Assembly: GCA_039707465.1 (NCBI GenBank) | Contig: CM077644.1 | Coordinates: 188,170,462 to 188,234,461, forward strand | Reading direction: 5' to 3' | Length of the DNA: 64,000 nt | DNA from: Rhabdophis nuchalis | Lineage: Eukaryota > Chordata > Lepidosauria > Squamata > Natricidae | Shown: piece after piece, positions 62,177 through 64,000 of the stretch | Layout of the letters: each line of letters opens with the position of its first letter | Numbering within the stretch: the first letter of the stretch is position 1 | Made by a program: the position numbers and the translations under genes | The notes under the pieces: model-generated | What the model saw: only the letters and a program-made list of their open reading frames with translations | Told to the model about the DNA's origin: nothing | The model's database searches: none

Positions 62177-62683
62177 CCATAAATACATTTATTAGAAAAA
62201 AGCTCTAGCTAAGTTTCTAAGAGTCTTAGAATCTTGACTATAGATTAATGACTATATGACACGAATATAAGAAATTAGGGTAAAATATTAATTGGTAAAA
62301 AGAACGACCGTTGACTTACCTGAACGGTCCTTCTATGTGTGCTGCGAAGGGGAATCCAAAGCATGGGTTAAACCAGCCCTCTAGCCTAGACTCTGAGTTA
62401 TTAAAAATGTAGACCACGCCTCCTCTGTCTGGGCATGCTCAGTTTTTTTGCACGAAGGGAAGCCGTCTAGAACTCAGAATTCCGACCGGAAACAGAACAA
62501 GTCCAGTGACAGTCACAATCAAGACAGGTAAGGTCAAGGATCCTGAACAACCGAAGCTGAACGGGCGGGGTTGGATTCCCCTTCGCAGCACACATAGAAG
62601 GACCGTTCAGGTAAGTCAACGGTCGTTCTCCTGTGTGCTGCTTTGGGGAATCCAAAGCATGGGACATGCCAAAGCAGTAACCT

Positions 62684-63892
62684 TCAGGGGCGGGAGCGAG
62701 GCTGGTCAGGAGCTGCAGTTGTGGTGGCAACTCTCTGAAGCACTCTCCGCCCAAAGGCAGCCTCCGCTGAGGCGTAAGAGTCAATGACGTATGAAAGGCG
62801 ACGGAGACGACCATGTCGCAGCTCTACAAATGTCCTCCACTGACGCCAGGGTTGCCCAGGCCGCCGACGTGGCAGCACTTCTGGTCGAATGAGGGACGAT
62901 CCTTAAAGGAGGCGGTCTCAAGCGGCTCTCGTTAAGCAAGGGCTATACACGCCTTCAACCAGCGCCCAATCGAGTTGGAGGATACCTTCAGGCCCATGGA
63001 TGCAGGTTGAAATGATACAACAGAGCCTCCGATCCCCGGAAAGAGGCCGTCCTCTTGATATAACGACGGAGAACCCTGCGAACGTCCAGGTTGTGCCACT
63101 GACGCTCCTGAGGTTGAGAGGGGCGAGGGCAGAAGTCCAGCAGGATTAGCTCCTGCGCCCTATGAAACATGGTGTTGACCTTTGGCAGGAAGGCAGGGTC
63201 AAGACGAAGAATGACTCTGTTGGGATGAAAATACAGAGATCCTCCCGAACTGACAAGGCAGCCAGTTCCGACACCCGCCGGGCAGACATAATTGCCACTA
63301 AAAACACCGTTTTCAAAGTCAACAATCGAAGGCTAAGAGTCCGAATCGGTTCAAATGGAGTCAAGGTGACAGACTGAAGAACGAGGGACAAGTCCCACGT
63401 CGGATAACGATGCACCACTGGCGGGCTGATGTTAGTAGCCCCTTTGAGGAAGGAACGCACCCTGGGATGACGAGCCAGTGAGCGGGAACGACCGCATGGT
63501 ACAACTGTAGAGAGAACTGCAAGCTGGCGTCGCAGTGTGTTAGGCGTGAACCCCTTGTCTAGGCCCATCTGTAAGAAATCCAGGGCCTGTGGCACAGACA
63601 CCCGCAAGGGATTCATGGCCGACGCGTGGCACCAGGTGCAAAATGCGCGCCGAGGCCTCAGAAATGCGATTGTCGATGGTCGGCGGGCTGCCTGAATCGC
63701 ATCGATGACCTTGTCCGAGAAATGTTGCTCTAATAGGAACGCCCGCTCACACGCCATACGGCTAGCTGCAGGAGCTGTGGATTTGGATGAACGAGGGGCC
63801 CTTGTGACAGAAAGATCCGGTCGTCTGGGATGCACCATGGGTGAGACACGGACAGATGTATCAGGTCCGCATACCACGGACGTCTGGGCCAC
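62684..63892 (-). pseudogene. DIRS tyrosine recombinase, frameshifted
   Basis: The first part (63892-63146) includes GFTPNTLRRQLAVLSTVVP and LTLKTVFLVAIMSARRVSEL, with the catalytic-box arginine in SARRVSEL. The reading then continues in other frames: 63170-62988 (FHRAQELILLDF), then HSTR at 62891-62880 for the H-x-x-R motif, then YASAEAAFGRRVLQRV. At least three frame breaks (about 63160, 62900-62950 and 62790) and no intact nucleophile region, so inactive. Confidence 0.75.
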
Positions 63893-64000
63893 ATTGTTGC
63901 CACAAGCAAGACCTCGTCCCTCTCCACTATGATCGTCTGGATGACGATTGGGACCAGCGGAAGCGGTGGAAACGCATAGAGGAGACCCTCCGGCCAGGGA
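63730..64000 (-). pseudogene. DIRS RT/RNase H ORF, C-terminal end
   Basis: Open from the window edge to 63730. LLYAFPPLPLVP and MWPRRPWYADLI match the conserved ending of the DIRS RT-RNase H polyprotein. It overlaps the recombinase ORF in another frame. Completeness cannot be judged from this window. Confidence 0.7.

Larger units (their letters stand above)
62301..64000 (-). mobile_element. DIRS-like tyrosine-recombinase retrotransposon, right end
   Basis: Minus strand reads the RNase H end, an overlapping tyrosine recombinase, and a non-coding right end. The end has a perfect 59-bp inverted repeat (62301-62359 and 62571-62629) with a 211-bp spacer, and a 32-bp direct near-repeat (62336-62367 and 62632-62663), as expected for the internal complementary region and terminal repeat of DIRS elements. 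The left part lies beyond the window. Confidence 0.78.

Noticed and set aside
62506..62787. 93-codon plus-strand frame
   Set aside because: Crosses the inverted-repeat region and the antisense of the recombinase. No support.

Overview
The window is vertebrate nuclear DNA, most likely from a squamate and probably a snake. It is AT-rich, has small exons in long introns, and carries CR1 and L2-like LINE tails, a tRNA-derived SINE with Bov-B-like tail features, many hAT miniature elements and a DIRS retrotransposon. No bacterial-type genes, rRNA, true tRNA gene or CRISPR array is present. No gene start, and so no promoter, falls inside the window.

Positions 1-31045 (+ strand) hold the 3' half of a fibrillin gene, called FBN2. 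Twenty-six exons were placed by reading frame, splice signals and cysteine pattern, and they fit exons 40-65 of the usual 65 coding exons. They encode cbEGF24, TB5, cbEGF25-31, TB6, cbEGF32-36, TB7, cbEGF37-43, a furin site and the C-terminal propeptide, then a roughly 1.5 kb 3' UTR. All donors are GT except exon 56, which uses GC.

Positions 31046-38220 are intergenic and hold mostly hAT miniature elements, a CR1 tail nested in a palindromic repeat, and simple sequence.

Positions 38221-64000 (- strand) hold the 3' half of SLC12A2 (NKCC1, the Na-K-2Cl cotransporter), facing FBN2 tail to tail as in the human 5q23 region. Thirteen exons, numbered 15-27 by the 27-exon human model, encode the cytosolic C-terminal domain and stop codon. 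The 48-nt cassette exon 21 is present and ends at a GC donor. The introns carry a nearly complete L2/CR1-group LINE (53.2-55.9 kb, antisense to the gene), a 462-bp solo LTR with a 5-bp target duplication, two related TA-flanked MITEs, several hAT MITEs, and the right end of a DIRS-like tyrosine-recombinase retrotransposon at 62.3 kb to the window edge.

The two host genes are unrelated in function (extracellular microfibrils versus ion transport) and are simply long-standing neighbours. I found no wholly new system. The items most worth a second look are the two GC-AG introns, especially the one on the alternative SLC12A2 exon, the DIRS terminal structure, and the nested or palindromic transposon relics. 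Exon limits are read by eye from frame and splice motifs. Repeat family names are from memory of typical squamate repeats and should be checked against a repeat library.
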